Shown here piece after piece: positions 25,598 through 34,316 of a DNA stretch of 58,591 nt. Under the pieces are notes generated by a model. It was not told where the DNA came from, searched no databases, and saw only the letters and a list, made by a program, of their open reading frames with translations. The first letter of the stretch is position 1, and the number at the start of each line of letters is the position of its first letter. Where the stretch lies: IMG/VR virus record IMGVR_UViG_3300032893_000050, positions 1 through 58,591 of that record. One strand, 5' to 3'. Made by a program: the position numbers and the translations under genes. Source of the DNA: a virus.

Positions 25598-25938
25598 AGC
25601 TTAGCAACTCCCTTCAGCGGCCTGCCGTCAACGCAGAATTCGCCAGTTTGCCTGTCCAGTTGGATGCGCGACGGGTCGACCCTAACGTTTCGTTTGCTCA
25701 CGTCTGGATCGGTAATTTCCTCGAACCCAGCAACGCCGAATAGAGCCAAGTCGAGTTCGCATTGTGAACGAACCGATTCAGGAAAGTAGGTAGATGGCTC
25801 CAGCATCTGAACCGCTTTCTTGAGGCAGTCGAGGCAAATCTTGTACGACGCGGGGTCACACTCATGTGCCCCACATGTCCCTATTAGGAGCGGTTTGAAG
25901 TCACATTCGCTGCATTGGCAATCTTTGATTCGTTCCAC
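25594..25938 (-). CDS. Cysteine-rich zinc-binding-like protein
   Basis: 114 residues. The N-terminal half has CQCSEC, GTCGAHEC and CLDCLKK, enough for one or two zinc sites; the C-terminal half is beta-rich (VRVDPSRIQLDRQTGEFCVD). Function unknown. Confidence 0.6.
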   Translation of the reverse strand: MERIKDCQCSECDFKPLLIGTCGAHECDPASYKICLDCLKKAVQMLEPSTYFPESVRSQCELDLALFGVAGFEEITDPDVSKRNVRVDPSRIQLDRQTGEFCVDGRPLKGVAKL

Positions 25939-25941
25939 GTG

Positions 25942-26358
25942 CTACTCTCCTTTGATGTCAACCCCATTGCATCTTCCGCGAAGCCTCCCGATCACGTGAT
26001 ACCAGTCTGTCCCCTCGGGAAGCTTCTTGCACTCGTCATAGGCCCAACTCGATAACAGGAGCGTTGCGCCGCGAATCTCCCAGTGCTGCACGGCGCCGTC
26101 GTCAAGCGTCTTCGGTAACCGATCGACGACTTTGCAGATGAGCGTATCGGGTTGGTACGGCTGATTCTGCATCTCGGCTACAGCTGCCTTGATGTCATCG
26201 ATTGGGTCCGATCTAACGGGCCACGGCGAGGCGGCAGCGAACGTGGACAGCGGAGGAACGGGGTGCAGTGGTTGACCGATTGCGTCAATCAGGCGAACTT
26301 CATCGGACGGTGGAGTGATGATTACGGCCCCCGGTGGCAGCTTCTCGATTCTATGCAT
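25942..26358 (-). CDS. Hypothetical protein
   Basis: 138 residues. N-terminal LPPGAVIITPPSDEVRLIDA, an acidic linker, then a compact C-terminal part with HWEIRGATLLLSSWAYDECK. The PPGAVxI opening also occurs in the 58-residue protein of this island (25421-25597), hinting at a shared small fold. Overlaps the preceding gene by 8 bases. Confidence 0.6.
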   Translation of the reverse strand: MHRIEKLPPGAVIITPPSDEVRLIDAIGQPLHPVPPLSTFAAASPWPVRSDPIDDIKAAVAEMQNQPYQPDTLICKVVDRLPKTLDDGAVQHWEIRGATLLLSSWAYDECKKLPEGTDWYHVIGRLRGRCNGVDIKGE

Positions 26359-26674
26359 CCTTCACCACCTTCAGTTTGAACCGACTCGGCTTGTAGAAGC
26401 ATTGCATCTCGGCGTGATTGTAACCGCTGCAGATTGTCACGAATGCGGGTCCTTTCTCGTCCTGCGTGATGCACTGCCCATTGGTTCCGCGGTTTATGTC
26501 CAGATGTTCGCACTGCGCGCATGACTCGAACATCGCCAGGGCCTTGAACAGGCAAGCGGGGCAGAGCTCGACGTAGTCCCCGGTATCCTCGAATTGCATT
26601 ACTCGAGCAACATCTCGATTGCATTCCGAGCACGTAAAGTTTGACGACAGAAGCTCGCGGTTCAGTAGTTTCAT
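26351..26674 (-). CDS. Zinc-ribbon protein
   Basis: 107 residues from the ATG at 26674, which overlaps the upstream stop. Cysteine pairs CSEC (about residue 14), CPAC (about 38) and CAQC (about 52), plus later Cys residues, indicate at least one zinc ribbon. C-terminal tail is basic (KPSRFKLKVVKDA). Confidence 0.65.
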   Translation of the reverse strand: MKLLNRELLSSNFTCSECNRDVARVMQFEDTGDYVELCPACLFKALAMFESCAQCEHLDINRGTNGQCITQDEKGPAFVTICSGYNHAEMQCFYKPSRFKLKVVKDA

Positions 26675-27006
26675 CTCATCTCCGTCCAATGAGTAAGCTT
26701 TGCCTTTGACTCGGCTGCCTTGATAGTCGCGAGTCGGAATTGACCAGCCTTGAACTCGCCTGATCCAATGAACCATCCGCAATTTACCAGCGAAATGTCC
26801 TTGAACTGGACTAGTTCAATCACCGTCATCAGCGGCCCTCCAGACTTGAGCTGGACCACGTCTCCGGGTTGAAACGGCTTCGGTTCGTCGGGAGGCGGAT
26901 CGGGTTGTTCAAACTGCTTAGTTTCATCGGAGGGCGGATCAGGTTGCGGATCGACCTGCGTCCCGTCATCGTGTAGCCATGTGCGACTGATTGGATAGAA
27001 TTTCAT
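26671..27006 (-). CDS. YodC-like (DUF2158) protein
   Basis: 111 residues. The core FQPGDVVQLKSGGPLMTVIE, CGWF and FKAGQFRLATI is the short beta-barrel of YodC/DUF2158 proteins. A duplicated Pro/Asp linker (QPDPPSDE and QPDPPPDE) precedes it. ATG at 27006 has ggag upstream. YodC function is not known. A host-derived small protein in a phage tail operon is unusual. Confidence 0.75.
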   Translation of the reverse strand: MKFYPISRTWLHDDGTQVDPQPDPPSDETKQFEQPDPPPDEPKPFQPGDVVQLKSGGPLMTVIELVQFKDISLVNCGWFIGSGEFKAGQFRLATIKAAESKAKLTHWTEMR

Positions 27007-27296
27007 TGTCTGAATCTCCAATTTCTCCGTTGTTTCTTGGATGAATACTTGAAGCTATTGCCGATGCGGTATGCCGTATCGACGACTTCATGCGGTACTA
27101 ATCGCGGACAGAGTTCTGTGACCATTTCGCGTACGATTAACTGAGGATCTTGATCTTGTCCAATGATCCTTTTTGCTTGTCTGCCGTTGAATTCTAGCAA
27201 TAGAACTAAAGATCCACTCGGTCCTCTGAGAGGATCAAAGTATTCTTTCGGTGCGCATCCAGGCAGCAAGCTTTCAGCATAGCTCATCAGATTCAT
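27003..27296 (-). CDS. Hypothetical protein
   Basis: 97 residues. Start at 27296 chosen for gaggaaatttcgg before the ATG; the frame is open further up to 27434 but reads as Arg-rich noise. Content: SGSLVLLLEFNGRQAKRIIG then LIVREMVTELCPRLVPHEVV and a basic C-terminus. The 140 bases before it (27297-27437) contain no supportable gene. Confidence 0.55.
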   Translation of the reverse strand: MNLMSYAESLLPGCAPKEYFDPLRGPSGSLVLLLEFNGRQAKRIIGQDQDPQLIVREMVTELCPRLVPHEVVDTAYRIGNSFKYSSKKQRRNWRFRQ

Positions 27297-27437
27297 CCGA
27301 AATTTCCTCTTGCGACAGCGAAAAATCCGTTCATGCTTTCCGTGCAGGTGTTTCCAAGTGCTCCTGCCAGGGCCAGGACGTGTCGCAGCGTCGCTGGCCC
27401 GATTACTTTGACCCGTCAGCCATCCTGAGCGCAACCA

Positions 27438-28091
27438 CTAACCCGATAGCCGAACCCTAGACGGGAGAATGAACGTGCCTTTTGCTATGTCATTGAAAGC
27501 CTTCATGTAGGCAGAGTGTGCTAGTTCAGGCGTTTCAAATATTCCAAGGTATACACTTTTTCCAGCAAAGTTTATTTTTGAAGTCCACTTATTGCGGTGT
27601 CTGACTGCTCCAACGGGAATTCCAGAACGATGTTTAATCTTATTAGTAGAGTTGAGTCTATCCGTGGCAACTCGTATGTTCAGTACACCAAAAATACTAG
27701 AGTTGTTCAGTCCGTTCCCGTCAATATGATCTATTTCTAGATGATCAGGGCAATCAAGAATCATCCTGTGCATGCGAATCGTCTTTTGATGGGACCGCTC
27801 GGAAAATTTGACATTTGAGGCTGCATAGTAGGTCGTGTTTCCACGAATTGCGAACCAGCGGAGCTTGCTAATAAGTGGGTAATGGCAAGTGTCAACCAGG
27901 GCGTACTTTTGCTGAGTCAGTACGATGCATGTGATACCTGGAGCAATTTCCCAATGATCGTTCTTAGGTTTAGAACTGGAACATTCCGGAGAACAGAACC
28001 TACCCCATCCGCGGAGTATTGTGCTAGGTGAATTCTTAGCAAGAAATTCATTGCCACAGAATTCGCAAGGTCGTAATATTTTACCACTCAT
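27438..28091 (-). CDS. HNH homing endonuclease with AP2-like C-terminus
   Basis: 217 residues. N-terminal zinc knuckle CEFCGNEF ... CSPEC, central HNH core with MHRMILDCPDHLEIDHIDGN (His-His-type catalytic box) and a C-terminal AP2-like DNA-binding piece, VYLGIFETPELAHSAYMKA. Ribosome site aaaggagaagtg precedes the ATG. It is the first gene of the antisense island and is more AT-rich than its surroundings, a sign of independent transfer. Such enzymes move themselves, and sometimes neighbours, by double-strand-break repair. Confidence 0.88.
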   Translation of the reverse strand: MSGKILRPCEFCGNEFLAKNSPSTILRGWGRFCSPECSSSKPKNDHWEIAPGITCIVLTQQKYALVDTCHYPLISKLRWFAIRGNTTYYAASNVKFSERSHQKTIRMHRMILDCPDHLEIDHIDGNGLNNSSIFGVLNIRVATDRLNSTNKIKHRSGIPVGAVRHRNKWTSKINFAGKSVYLGIFETPELAHSAYMKAFNDIAKGTFILPSRVRLSG

Positions 28092-28186
28092 TGGATCACT
28101 TCTCCTTTGGGTTGGGCCTCGGACGTGTCAGCGTTACGAGGCCAATTAGTTTGAATCATCAGCCGCTAAAGACAAGGTGAAATCGA
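28092..28186. promoter_or_regulatory. Divergent gap, expected promoters for island and tape measure
   Basis: 95 bases between the antisense HNH gene and the tape-measure gene. Because a terminator ends the upstream tail operon at 24.67 kb, the tape measure and baseplate genes need a new promoter, most likely here or as read-through. I see no clear -35/-10 consensus. Confidence 0.4.
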
Positions 28187-30391
28187 ATGGCCGCTGATGT
28201 GAAATTGCGTATAGGATGCTCACTGGATAAGTCCCTAGACACCGTATTAGGCGACTTCGCCAAGCGTGTCGACCGGGCCACGCGCGAGATGGCCAAGATG
28301 TCGCAGGCGGCGGAGCGGCTCAAGGTCGAGGCGGTCAAGAACAGCACGCGCCAGCAGCTGACCGAGGAGGAGAAGCTTGCGCGAGAGATTGAGCGACTAG
28401 ACAAGCACCTGACGAGCAGCAAGGCGATCGAGCTGAGACGTCAGATTGATGCAAAGAAGCAGGCACTGCGCGATGAGGTCAATGCACAGCGGCAGTCACA
28501 GCGCGAGCTAGAGCGCTTCGCCTCACGGACCAGCTATCGGGCGACTCGGTTTCTGTTCCCGCGCCCCGAAGGGATGCTGGGTTATGCGGGCCGCGTTGGA
28601 ACTGACCTGTTGCGCGGCGTCGGCGTAGACACAAGCTTTGGCGGCGGGGTTCGGCGGGCAGTAGAACTGCAGCGTCAGGCCCAGATACTTGCCAACAACG
28701 CGTATCAGCCCGGACAAGCTGGTGCTGCTGGTATTCGCGTTTCCGCGAAGGAACTTACCGACGAAGCCCACAAGCATGCCGAAGCGTACGGCATCGAGGG
28801 TGGTGCCGAGACCATTATCGGCGGCCTAACGAAGTTCAACAAGTTGACGGGTGACCTCCGCCAGGGACGTGACATCACTGCCGACATGGTCAAGCTCTCG
28901 GCGGCAACGGGAGCCAACTTCGAAGACGTCATGGGCGCGGCAGCGGTGTTGTCCAAGAAACTCGGAGAAATACCGGACAAGCAGAAAAAAATCTACGAAC
29001 TAATGCGCGGATTTGCCTGGCAGGGCAAGCTAGGCGCGGTTGAGATCAGCGACCTTGCGTCCAGTATGCCGCGTCTGCTCTCGGGCGTCACGCGATTTGC
29101 TGGCGACACCGGAATCAACATAGCCAAGCTGGGTGCATTGGCTCAGATGGCCCGCGGTGGTCCAGCGAGTTCAGCGCGAGAAGCCGCCACTGGCGTCGCC
29201 CGCATGGCTGACATGTTCGTCAAGAAAACGGCCATCAAGAACATGAAAGGAATCGGCCTAACTGAGTCGGATTTGTTCGTCAAAGGCGCTGGTGGAGCTC
29301 GACAAGTAAGAGATCCGTTTTCAATCATCATGCGGGCGCTGGAACTTACCGGCGGCGACCCTGCAAAGATGATGTCAGCGTTCAGGTCCACGATGGGAGC
29401 ACGTCCCATTGAGCGCATGATCGACCTCTATCGACAGGGCGGGGGCCGCGGCGGCGGTGGCATAGCTAACGTTCAGAAAGAAATCAAGATGCTGATGTCC
29501 GGTTCGGGCGTCGGCATGTCGAACGAAGTCGTCGAGGACATGGCGAAGCGCCAGTCCGAGACGATGGCGAACAAGGCCCAGAAGTTCCAGGACAAGCTTG
29601 ACCGCATCACCGAGTCGCTTGCCGAGCGACTGCTGCCCGTACTTGAGCAACTTGCCCCCGACGCTCTCAAGGTAGCCGAGGCGTTCAGCGGAGTCGTCAA
29701 GTGGGCCGCGACCAATCCCGGTGAAGCAATTGTAGGAGCGATAACGCTCAGCATTGCTAGGGCTGGGTTGGAGTCTGGGTTCCGGCGTTCGATCGAGCAG
29801 GCACTTGGGGTGGGGACACCATTTCAGACCGGCGCCATGCAGGCCGGAAGCAGCATGATGAAATTTGCCACGGTTGCCAGCAATGCCATCACGGTAATTG
29901 CTGCGGCGGTGGCCGCCTATGAACTCGGCAAGCAGGGCGCAGAGTCAATCGCTAAGCGAAGCGCCGCTGAAGCCGGAGAGACCGGAAACGTAGTAGATAA
30001 TCTGTCGCTCGCACACGGCGCAGACTTGGCCAAGTCGATCGCCGCCGCGAAAGAGAAGGTCGGCAAAATCAAGGCGCAGCGCGCCAAGCGCGGTGGGCTT
30101 GACGTTGGCCTGAGTGACTGGCTCGAACGCGTTGGCGGTGGTCGTAGCCAAGGTCAAGACCTGGCCTCGACCGAGAACATGATCCGACTCAAGGAACAGG
30201 AACTGTCACGCTACAACGCAACTGGCAGGGCACAGCGAGTCTCGAAGCTCGAAGCGGGCGAGGCTGCCATGCTAGCTGATGCCATTAGCGGCAGGACACT
30301 GAAGGTCCAGGTCATGAACCCTCCGGCTGCTGCTGGAAACCCATCTAAGGTCGATCCGAAAGGTCGCGAGCCTCCTCCGGGGCAGAGGTAG
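28187..30391 (+). CDS. Tail tape measure protein
   Basis: 734 residues. Start has aaggtgaaatcg upstream. Long helical N-terminus (about 25-150), TP901-type core with AYGIEGGAETIIGGLTKFNK, GRDITADMVKLSAATGANFE, MPRLLSGVTRFAGDTGINIA, MARGGPASSAREAATGVARM, then hydrophobic segments near residues 510-585 and a basic end. With the usual 1.5 angstrom per residue this predicts a tail near 110 nm. Confidence 0.88.
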   Translation: MAADVKLRIGCSLDKSLDTVLGDFAKRVDRATREMAKMSQAAERLKVEAVKNSTRQQLTEEEKLAREIERLDKHLTSSKAIELRRQIDAKKQALRDEVNAQRQSQRELERFASRTSYRATRFLFPRPEGMLGYAGRVGTDLLRGVGVDTSFGGGVRRAVELQRQAQILANNAYQPGQAGAAGIRVSAKELTDEAHKHAEAYGIEGGAETIIGGLTKFNKLTGDLRQGRDITADMVKLSAATGANFEDVMGAAAVLSKKLGEIPDKQKKIYELMRGFAWQGKLGAVEISDLASSMPRLLSGVTRFAGDTGINIAKLGALAQMARGGPASSAREAATGVARMADMFVKKTAIKNMKGIGLTESDLFVKGAGGARQVRDPFSIIMRALELTGGDPAKMMSAFRSTMGARPIERMIDLYRQGGGRGGGGIANVQKEIKMLMSGSGVGMSNEVVEDMAKRQSETMANKAQKFQDKLDRITESLAERLLPVLEQLAPDALKVAEAFSGVVKWAATNPGEAIVGAITLSIARAGLESGFRRSIEQALGVGTPFQTGAMQAGSSMMKFATVASNAITVIAAAVAAYELGKQGAESIAKRSAAEAGETGNVVDNLSLAHGADLAKSIAAAKEKVGKIKAQRAKRGGLDVGLSDWLERVGGGRSQGQDLASTENMIRLKEQELSRYNATGRAQRVSKLEAGEAAMLADAISGRTLKVQVMNPPAAAGNPSKVDPKGREPPPGQR

Positions 30392-30392
30392 C

Positions 30393-30542
30393 ATTTCTAA
30401 CTTCAAATTCGCTGACTTCCCCATCGTCTCGAATCACACGGGTCACGACGTAGTTTCCATCGATCAGGTTTTCGTGATTGATAATCCGAACGACGTTGCC
30501 GACTTACACGTCCAAGTTCCGTACCTCGCTCCTACCCTGTAG
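30393..30542 (+). CDS. Possible 49-codon gene or tape-measure extension without normal start
   Basis: The gap after the tape measure is fully open in the +1 frame and reads like protein (SNFKFADFPIVSNHTG, VSIDQVFVIDNPNDVADLHV) up to TAG. No ATG, GTG or TTG starts it; the only candidate is ATT at 30393 with gagg a few bases upstream, or a +1 frame change at the end of the tape measure. May be real coding sequence with a rare start or an assembly indel. Confidence 0.4.
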   Translation: MSNFKFADFPIVSNHTGHDVVSIDQVFVIDNPNDVADLHVQVPYLAPTL

Positions 30543-30545
30543 CAC

Positions 30546-31451
30546 ATGGCTTCCCTCGACGCGACCCACAAGCTGGCTTTCGGCGGAATCCGGATACCTT
30601 ACAGCAAATTCTCGATCGAGCTGAAGACGCCGTCGCACCAGCACCGCTATCCTCACACGCCCGGGGCCGCGCTCGAGAAAATGGGGCGCGAGCCTTACGT
30701 GTTCTCGATCACCGGCGTCTATGACGACTGCCTGACGCCTGAAGTCCTGCCAGCGAACTGGACGATCGCGCTAGCGACGCTGCGGCGCATGGCCGAGGAT
30801 GAGCAGACCGATAACGCCGAGGTGCCGCTAATCGGCACCATCCGGGCCAAGATCGAAAATCTCAAGATCGACATTGACGCGCGCAGGACGTCAGGTCCCG
30901 AGGCGGTGAGCTTCATGCTGATCGAGGACATGACCGATCAGTTCCTGGACGCGTACATCTTCCAGACCGCTCAGAACGCCCTGCAGACATCCTACGACAA
31001 CATGGTCGCCAATGACCTCGCGAGTCGATTCTCAGCGCCATCCCTGAGCCTCTGGAGCCAAATCAACAACGCCGTCAGTGACGTGTTGGCTATCAAAGAC
31101 CAGGCTCAACTCTACGCGGGCCTATATGAGTCAAAGATTCTCTACGCGATCGACCTCATCAAGACGGCTGACTCTACGCTTGCAGAACTCGAAGATCCGC
31201 TCAACAATCAGGTGTTCCAAGATCTGATAGCAGCGTGGTCTGCGCTTGCTGACTTGGTCAACAACCGGTTGTTGATGAACAACGACATGCAGAAATACAC
31301 GGTCGTGCGCGATTCGACCCTGAGCGAAGTGGCTATTTCGATATCGGACATTGCCGGCCACACCATTGAAGCGGGCGACCTATTGGGCATCAATCTGATC
31401 CCCGACCCATTCAGTGTCCGCGCTGGCACTTCAGTCAACTACTACGCTTGA
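30546..31451 (+). CDS. Mu gpN-like tail/DNA circularisation protein with LysM-like end
   Basis: 301 residues. N-terminal FGGIRIPYSKFSIELKTPSH and HTPGAALEKMGREPYVFSIT resemble the gpN/DNA-circularisation family (a baseplate ring protein). The end MQKYTVVRDSTLSEVAISIS ... AGDLLGINL is LysM-like, as in many tail proteins next to the hub. Adjacent to the hub gene. Confidence 0.75.
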   Translation: MASLDATHKLAFGGIRIPYSKFSIELKTPSHQHRYPHTPGAALEKMGREPYVFSITGVYDDCLTPEVLPANWTIALATLRRMAEDEQTDNAEVPLIGTIRAKIENLKIDIDARRTSGPEAVSFMLIEDMTDQFLDAYIFQTAQNALQTSYDNMVANDLASRFSAPSLSLWSQINNAVSDVLAIKDQAQLYAGLYESKILYAIDLIKTADSTLAELEDPLNNQVFQDLIAAWSALADLVNNRLLMNNDMQKYTVVRDSTLSEVAISISDIAGHTIEAGDLLGINLIPDPFSVRAGTSVNYYA

Positions 31452-31455
31452 GCCA

Positions 31456-32724
31456 ATGGCTGACTTTGAACCCGGCGACATCAATGATTCGGTCCAGCTG
31501 GTCATTGACGGCAAGGAAATCAAGATTGCCGAGAGCTACGAGGTATCCATTCGGGTGCTGCAGCAGCCCGCCGCATTCACGCTCCGGATGGGCTGGGGTG
31601 GCACCGTCGCAGATCTTCGCGAACAGTTCGGACCGGGGCAGAAATTCCAGCTGTACGTGGGCGGTGCTCGGGTGCAGTCGGGAAGAATCGACGCCGTGAA
31701 CGCGCCCGATGGCAAGACGGCTCAAATCGAAATCAAGGGGCGCGACTGGACTTCGGTGTTGTTCAAGAGCGCGATTGTTGACGAGGTCTCGTTCAGTGAG
31801 CGCACCTTCCTCGATGTCACGAAGCGGGTGCTGAAGATTTGCGGGCTCGAGGACCACCCGATTTTCGGCAACAATGACGCCTTGCGCGAGATGCAGACGC
31901 ACGCCGTCACCCGGATCGTCTCGACCCCGAACGCGTCAGACCAGGTTGCGAATCAGGAAACGGGCCTTACCGAAATCGGCACCATCCAGTCCGTGACCGT
32001 CCAAACCCTGGTCGCCAAGGTGGGTGAGACCTGGTGGCAGTGGTTGCAACGCCAATACAAGCTGGCTGGAATCTACCTGTGGTGCGCCGCCGATGGCTCA
32101 TTCGTGATCAGCAGCCCAGACCCCAATCAAGGCACATCCTACATCATTCGGGTCAAGCGGGACCAAACGAAGCTCGATACCACCGTGCTGTCCGGGCAGC
32201 TCACGAACGACACCACGAACCGGTACTCGCTCTACGTCTGCCACGGTCGCTACGGCGCCGGGCAAGCGGGGCGATCGAAGTACACGGGGCGCTTCCCTGA
32301 CGACGAGATGATCGGTCTCGGTTTTCCCGAGACCGAGGCCTGGGTCATCTACGACAACGACGTCAAGAGCAACAAGCAAGCGGAATATCGAGCACGCCGT
32401 GAATGCGCAGAGCATCGCCGGGCTGGGTGGAACCTGCACTACACGCTAGCGGGTCACGTGGTCCCGGCCAAGTTCCAGAAGTCAGACCTTACCAATTGGG
32501 GACCTGACCTCATCGCTGAAGTTTACGACGACGACCGTGGCATCTACGAGAACATGTACATCGAAGCGGTCACGTTCGCGCGCAGCATGGAAGGGACGAC
32601 GACCAGGGTCGAGCTGATGCGCCTGCAAGACATGCAGTGGCTCGCCGAAGACCTGAGCGAACTGCGCAAGAAGGACAAGAAAGTGTTGTCGGGCGGGTCA
32701 CCGCTTCCTAGGAGAGGTCACTAG
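31456..32724 (+). CDS. Baseplate hub protein, Mu gpP (gp44)-like
   Basis: 422 residues from the ATG at 31456. DSVQLVIDGKEIKIAESYEV and SIRVLQQPAAFTLRMGW form the typical hub N-terminal barrel; FQLYVGGARVQSGRIDAV and IEIKGRDWTSVLFKSAIVDE continue the T4 gp27/Mu gp44-like fold. Overlaps the following spike gene by one base (TAGTG). Confidence 0.82.
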   Translation: MADFEPGDINDSVQLVIDGKEIKIAESYEVSIRVLQQPAAFTLRMGWGGTVADLREQFGPGQKFQLYVGGARVQSGRIDAVNAPDGKTAQIEIKGRDWTSVLFKSAIVDEVSFSERTFLDVTKRVLKICGLEDHPIFGNNDALREMQTHAVTRIVSTPNASDQVANQETGLTEIGTIQSVTVQTLVAKVGETWWQWLQRQYKLAGIYLWCAADGSFVISSPDPNQGTSYIIRVKRDQTKLDTTVLSGQLTNDTTNRYSLYVCHGRYGAGQAGRSKYTGRFPDDEMIGLGFPETEAWVIYDNDVKSNKQAEYRARRECAEHRRAGWNLHYTLAGHVVPAKFQKSDLTNWGPDLIAEVYDDDRGIYENMYIEAVTFARSMEGTTTRVELMRLQDMQWLAEDLSELRKKDKKVLSGGSPLPRRGH

Positions 32725-33467
32725 TGTCGCGCGAATTCAGAACCGCAATCACGACGGGCTACACGGCAGAGAAGTTTCTGGCCGTGCAGTGCGACGCTCA
32801 TGGTGACAATCCAGGCGAGGGCTTCCAGCTGCTCGTTGCCCCATACGGTTTCGTTTCCCGTCCGGTCGACGCCGACAACGACAACGGCAATTACCGCGGC
32901 GGCATTGTAGCGACTGACACCGAAGGCGCGTCTGAGCAGTTCAGTTGGTGCCTGCATGACGTCAGGATCGCATCAAAACTGCCACCTCTGACGAAGGGCA
33001 GCGCGGCACTCTACAATTCAGCAGGCGCATTCATCCTGCTTGATACCGACAACGAAGTGGAGCTCCACTACGTTCCGCAGGGAACCAGCAAGGCTCACGC
33101 GGTCACGATCGGAAAGACTTCCACGGGAAAATCCGTAATCTGCCTGCAGCACGCGGACAAGCCATTCCTGCAGCTGGATTCCGAACGTGCTCAGCTACGC
33201 GGACCTGGCAATGCTTACCTAGAAGTTCTTGACAAATCGGTCAACATCAATGGCTCCGGCAAAGTTCTAGGCTCATTTGCGGTAGGCGGCACGGAGGCTC
33301 AACCGACCCTGAATGCCACCCTGTTCGCTACGTGGTGGGAAGCCGTATCGTCAGCGGTATCGGCTCAGGGTACCACGCCACTGACCGGAGCGACCCTGGG
33401 TGCCGTCCTTCAGGGTCTCGGAGCCGCGCTCGAGTCTACGTTCACCCAGTTCTTGAGAGGCCTTTAG
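32724..33467 (+). CDS. Baseplate spike, Mu gp45-like
   Basis: 247 residues from GTG with ggagaggtc upstream. It opens with a putative OB-type domain (LAVQCDAHGDNPGEGFQLLV) and ends in a beta-helical part (GKSVICLQHADKPFLQLDSE, AQLRGPGNAYLEVLDKSVNI) plus a hydrophobic helix. It fits the membrane-piercing central spike position. Confidence 0.75.
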   Translation: MSREFRTAITTGYTAEKFLAVQCDAHGDNPGEGFQLLVAPYGFVSRPVDADNDNGNYRGGIVATDTEGASEQFSWCLHDVRIASKLPPLTKGSAALYNSAGAFILLDTDNEVELHYVPQGTSKAHAVTIGKTSTGKSVICLQHADKPFLQLDSERAQLRGPGNAYLEVLDKSVNINGSGKVLGSFAVGGTEAQPTLNATLFATWWEAVSSAVSAQGTTPLTGATLGAVLQGLGAALESTFTQFLRGL

Positions 33468-33471
33468 GTCA

Positions 33472-33825
33472 ATGGCCTCGGCCTGCAATTTTGCTCTCAC
33501 GATTCCGCCGGAGCCAGCGCTACCGCCACAGCTTCCGATTCCAGAGCTTCCTCCCGTACCGCCTATTCCTGACCCGCCTGGGCTTCCTGGGCTCACCTTG
33601 GCAGGACTGCCGACGATTGTGCCTCCAGTCATCGAAGCGCCCGTAGTGCCCGTCCTAGACCTGCCGCCGATGCCTCCAGTGCCGGAGCCTCCAGCGGTGC
33701 CGCTGCCAGGAGTCCCGGAGCCAGAAATCCCGATCCCAGTGCCGCCCGCCGTCCCGGACCTATCAATCCCGGACATGCCGCTTCCCGAGCTGGCCATCTG
33801 CCCGCTGGACCAGCAGTACACGTAA
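33472..33825 (+). CDS. Proline-rich protein next to spike
   Basis: 117 residues, about 40 percent proline. Irregular PP.PP.P repeats lie between a single Cys near the N-terminus (ACNFALTIPPEP) and one near the C-terminus (LAICPLDQQYT). Short proline-rich proteins with terminal Cys occur beside spike genes in other myoviruses as I recall, but I know no tested function. It could be a tip or plug on the spike, or a chaperone substrate. Confidence 0.6.
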   Translation: MASACNFALTIPPEPALPPQLPIPELPPVPPIPDPPGLPGLTLAGLPTIVPPVIEAPVVPVLDLPPMPPVPEPPAVPLPGVPEPEIPIPVPPAVPDLSIPDMPLPELAICPLDQQYT

Positions 33826-33834
33826 GACTCACCA

Positions 33835-33893
33835 GGACCCGAGTGTCCCTCGCCCCCTGTCTCGGGTCCGCCCTTTCCACCGGATTGCTCCGG
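33835..33893 (+). promoter_or_regulatory. Two hairpins in the gap before gp46-like gene
   Basis: ggacccgag (33835-33843) pairs perfectly with ctcgggtcc (33861-33869), 9 bp with a 17-base loop. A second stem ccgga/tccgg (33880-33893) has a ttgc loop. No T-run follows, so intrinsic termination is unlikely; mRNA processing or stabilisation is possible. Confidence 0.6.
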
Positions 33894-33901
33894 AGCCATC
33901 A

Positions 33902-34315
33902 ATGTCATTTTACTCAGCCGCTTACGCGACCGGACCGTTTGGGCAAGACCCCACCGAAGTCGAAGCGCCTGTGCAGCGCACCGCTACTGCGGCGGCACTC
34001 CATTACGACGGGACCCTTCGCGATTGGCTACTAGACGCCAACGGTGTCCCGGTGCCGGCAGATCCGACCGATGTCGGGATGGCGCTGAGCTTCTGCGACC
34101 CGCTCAACAACGACCTGTTTTCGATTGAGTATCTGGGCCTGCCCGACACGCAAAAGCGGCTCGAGGACATCGTCGCAAACGCGCAGCCAGCAAAACGTCT
34201 TGTAGCCGAAGGCAAAGCCAAGATCATGTCGGTCGATTACGAGGAGCAGGAGCGCGGATTGAAAGTCTTGGTCCGGTATCAGAATCTAGTCACTGGCAGC
34301 ATTCACACGGTGTAG
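33902..34315 (+). CDS. Baseplate wedge protein, gp46/gp25-like
   Basis: 137 residues. DWLLDANGVPVPADPTDVGM and the second half (GKAKIMSVDYEEQERGLKVL then VRYQNLVTGS) match the Mu gp46/T4 gp25 fold. It directly precedes the J-like gene, the standard order. Confidence 0.75.
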   Translation: MSFYSAAYATGPFGQDPTEVEAPVQRTATAAALHYDGTLRDWLLDANGVPVPADPTDVGMALSFCDPLNNDLFSIEYLGLPDTQKRLEDIVANAQPAKRLVAEGKAKIMSVDYEEQERGLKVLVRYQNLVTGSIHTV

Positions 34316-34316
34316 C

